Assembly: GCA_003242425.1 (NCBI GenBank)
Contig: QGUL01000080.1
Coordinates: 1-7,346 of the forward strand
Direction: 5' to 3'
Origin: Pseudomonadota bacterium
Lineage (GTDB): Bacteria; Pseudomonadota; Gammaproteobacteria; Burkholderiales; SG8-39
DNA length: 7,346 nucleotides
The notes below the pieces were generated by a model that did no database searches, was not told where the DNA came from, and worked only from the letters and a program-made list of their open reading frames with translations. The translations under genes and the position numbers were made by a program. Numbering within the stretch: the stretch's first letter is position 1; the number at the start of each line of letters is the position of its first letter. Of this stretch, positions 5,883 to 7,346 are shown piece by piece.

Positions 5883-7346
5883 GCGACAACAAAACCGCAC
5901 CGGGCAAGGACGCGCCGCGCGAAGCGGCCGAGCACGACGAGAACCAGATCATCGCCGAACGGCGCGCCAAACTCGCCGCGCTGCGCGAGCGCGGCAATCC
6001 CTTCCCCAACGATTTCCACCGCGAGCACCTGGCGGCCGATCTGCACACCGCCTACGGCGGCATGAGCAAGGAAGAGCTGGAAGCGCATCCCATCCATGTC
6101 GCCATCGCCGGCCGCATGATGCTCAAGCGCGTGATGGGCAAGGCAAGCTTCGCCACGCTGCAGGACATGAGCGGGCGCATCCAGATCTACCTCAACAACG
6201 ACGGCGTCGGCGCCGACGTGCACGAAGCCTTCAAGCACTGGGATCTGGGCGACATCCTCGGCGTGCAGGGCACGCTGTTCAAGACCCGCACCGGCGAGCT
6301 GACGGTCAACGCCTCCAGCGTGCGGCTGCTCACCAAATCGCTGCGACCGCTGCCGGAGAAGTTCCACGGCCTCACCGACCAGGAACAGAAATACCGCCAG
6401 CGCTACGTCGATCTCATCACCTCGGAGGAGACGCGCAAGACCTTCATCGTGCGCAGCCGCGTGGTGCAGGAGATCCGCAATTTCATGGTGAGCAAGGGTT
6501 TCCTCGAAGTCGAGACGCCCATGATGCAGCCCATCCCCGGCGGCGCCTCGGCGCGACCCTTCATCACCCACCACAATGCGCTCGACATGACGCTCTACCT
6601 GCGCATCGCGCCGGAGCTCTATCTCAAGCGGCTGGTGGTGGGCGGCTTCGAGAAGGTGTTCGAGATCAACCGCAACTTCCGCAACGAAGGCATCTCGACG
6701 CGCCACAACCCCGAATTCACCATGATGGAGTTCTATGAGGCGTACCGCGATTACCGCTACCTCATGGACTTCACCGAGGAGCTGCTGCGCACCGTGGCGC
6801 AGAAGGTGCTCGGCACCCTGCAGATTCCCTACGGCGAGCACGTGATCGATCTCTCGCAGCCCTTCCCGAGGCTCACCATCACGCAGGCAATCCTCGAGCA
6901 CCACAAGGAGTACAACGAGGTCGATCTGCACAACCGCGAGTGGCTGCTGAAAGAACTGAAGCGCCTCGGCGCCGAACCCAAGTCCGACGCCGGCCTGGGC
7001 GCGCTGCAGCTCGCGCTGTTCGAGGAGACGACCGAGACGGCGCTTATCCAGCCGACCTTCATCGTCGACTACCCGGCCGAGGTCTCGCCGCTCGCGCGCC
7101 GCAACGACAAGCATGCCGACGTCACCGACCGCTTCGAGCTCTACATCGCCGGCCGCGAAATGGCGAACGGCTTCTCCGAGCTGAACGACCCGGAAGACCA
7201 GGCCGCGCGCTTCGAGGAACAGGCCAAGGCCAAAGCCGCGGGCGACGAGGAGGCGATGTTCTACGACGCCGACTACATCCGCGCGCTGGAATACGGCCTG
7301 CCGCCCACCGCGGGCGAAGGCATCGGCATCGACCGGCTGGTGATGC
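5879..7346 (+). CDS. lysS: lysyl-tRNA synthetase, class II (3' partial)
   Basis: LysRS charges tRNA-Lys with lysine using ATP in the cytoplasm. The window holds 489 codons; the E. coli enzyme has 505, so only about the last 15-20 residues are missing. An N-terminal helix ([19 protein letters not shown], 21-39) and an OB-fold anticodon-binding domain (about 73-150, with [19 protein letters not shown]) precede the catalytic core. Class II motif 1 is around [15 protein letters not shown] (202-216). Motif 2 is [20 protein letters not shown] (261-280), with the ATP-binding R268. Motif 3 begins [11 protein letters not shown] (479-489), with R486. The GTG at 5879 is chosen because it forms a GTGA overlap with the prfB stop, has GGGAG ten bases upstream (5864-5868), and gives the usual N-terminal length; no ATG fits nearby. 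It is in an operon with prfB. Whether it carries a C-terminal KTSC extension cannot be seen. Confidence 0.97.
   Translation, partial: MSDNKTAPGKDAPREAAEHDENQIIAERRAKLAALRERGNPFPNDFHREHLAADLHTAYGGMSKEELEAHPIHVAIAGRMMLKRVMGKASFATLQDMSGRIQIYLNNDGVGADVHEAFKHWDLGDILGVQGTLFKTRTGELTVNASSVRLLTKSLRPLPEKFHGLTDQEQKYRQRYVDLITSEETRKTFIVRSRVVQEIRNFMVSKGFLEVETPMMQPIPGGASARPFITHHNALDMTLYLRIAPELYLKRLVVGGFEKVFEINRNFRNEGISTRHNPEFTMMEFYEAYRDYRYLMDFTEELLRTVAQKVLGTLQIPYGEHVIDLSQPFPRLTITQAILEHHKEYNEVDLHNREWLLKELKRLGAEPKSDAGLGALQLALFEETTETALIQPTFIVDYPAEVSPLARRNDKHADVTDRFELYIAGREMANGFSELNDPEDQAARFEEQAKAKAAGDEEAMFYDADYIRALEYGLPPTAGEGIGIDRLVM

Noticed and set aside
4869..5900. 343-residue minus-strand open frame opposite prfB
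   Set aside because: It is antisense to RF2, whose SPF and GGQ motifs confirm the plus strand; the product is rich in Val, Gly and His without family features.
5786..7114. 442-residue minus-strand open frame opposite lysS
   Set aside because: It lies antisense to well-supported LysRS coding sequence and shows no domain; it is a shadow of GC-rich codon use.
1..7346. Mobile element, CRISPR array, toxin-antitoxin or defence system
   Set aside because: No transposase, integrase, regularly spaced repeats, terminal inverted repeats or defence-type domains were seen; every stretch is accounted for by the seven genes and short gaps.

Overview
This GC-rich 7.3-kb window reads as ordinary chromosomal DNA of a proteobacterium, most likely a betaproteobacterium. 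The evidence is strong G/C bias at third codon positions, the style of the RecJ, RF2 and LysRS proteins, and the gene neighbourhood. It is tightly packed with seven genes and has no tRNA, rRNA, CRISPR array, insertion sequence or phage gene. No gene-free stretch exceeds about 100 bases.

Left part (1-2633, + strand): the 3' portion of a COG4255-type protein (the 'phosphoglycerate mutase-like' / RpfE-type family) is followed by recJ, the single-strand 5'-3' exonuclease. The two overlap by ATGA and are probably co-transcribed. The first ~57 bases fit the protein family in a different frame from the rest of the gene, so a one-base indel is likely near position 56.

Middle part (2634-4662): a polytopic membrane protein of the MgtC/SapB-DUF4010 family is followed after 14 bases by a 69-residue stand-alone KTSC-domain protein (+ strand). 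A convergent dsbB (- strand) encodes the quinone-linked membrane oxidant of the DsbA disulfide pathway. The stop codons of the KTSC gene and dsbB overlap. A promoter-like sequence sits across the end of recJ, so the membrane-protein/KTSC pair may be its own transcription unit.

Right part (4663-7346, + strand): a 100-base divergent promoter region leads into prfB (release factor 2), whose reading frame is split by the classical programmed +1 frameshift at CTT TGA C. lysS (lysyl-tRNA synthetase) follows with a GTG start that overlaps the prfB stop as GTGA. lysS runs off the right edge just after the start of class II motif 3 and lacks roughly its last 15-20 residues.

The genes cover recombination and repair (recJ), periplasmic disulfide formation (dsbB) and translation (prfB, lysS), plus three poorly understood products. 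The most noteworthy points are the autoregulatory frameshift of prfB, the probable indel at the left edge, and the free-standing KTSC domain close to lysS (this domain is otherwise known as a C-terminal appendage of some lysyl-tRNA synthetases). I did not find convincing signs of a new multi-gene system.
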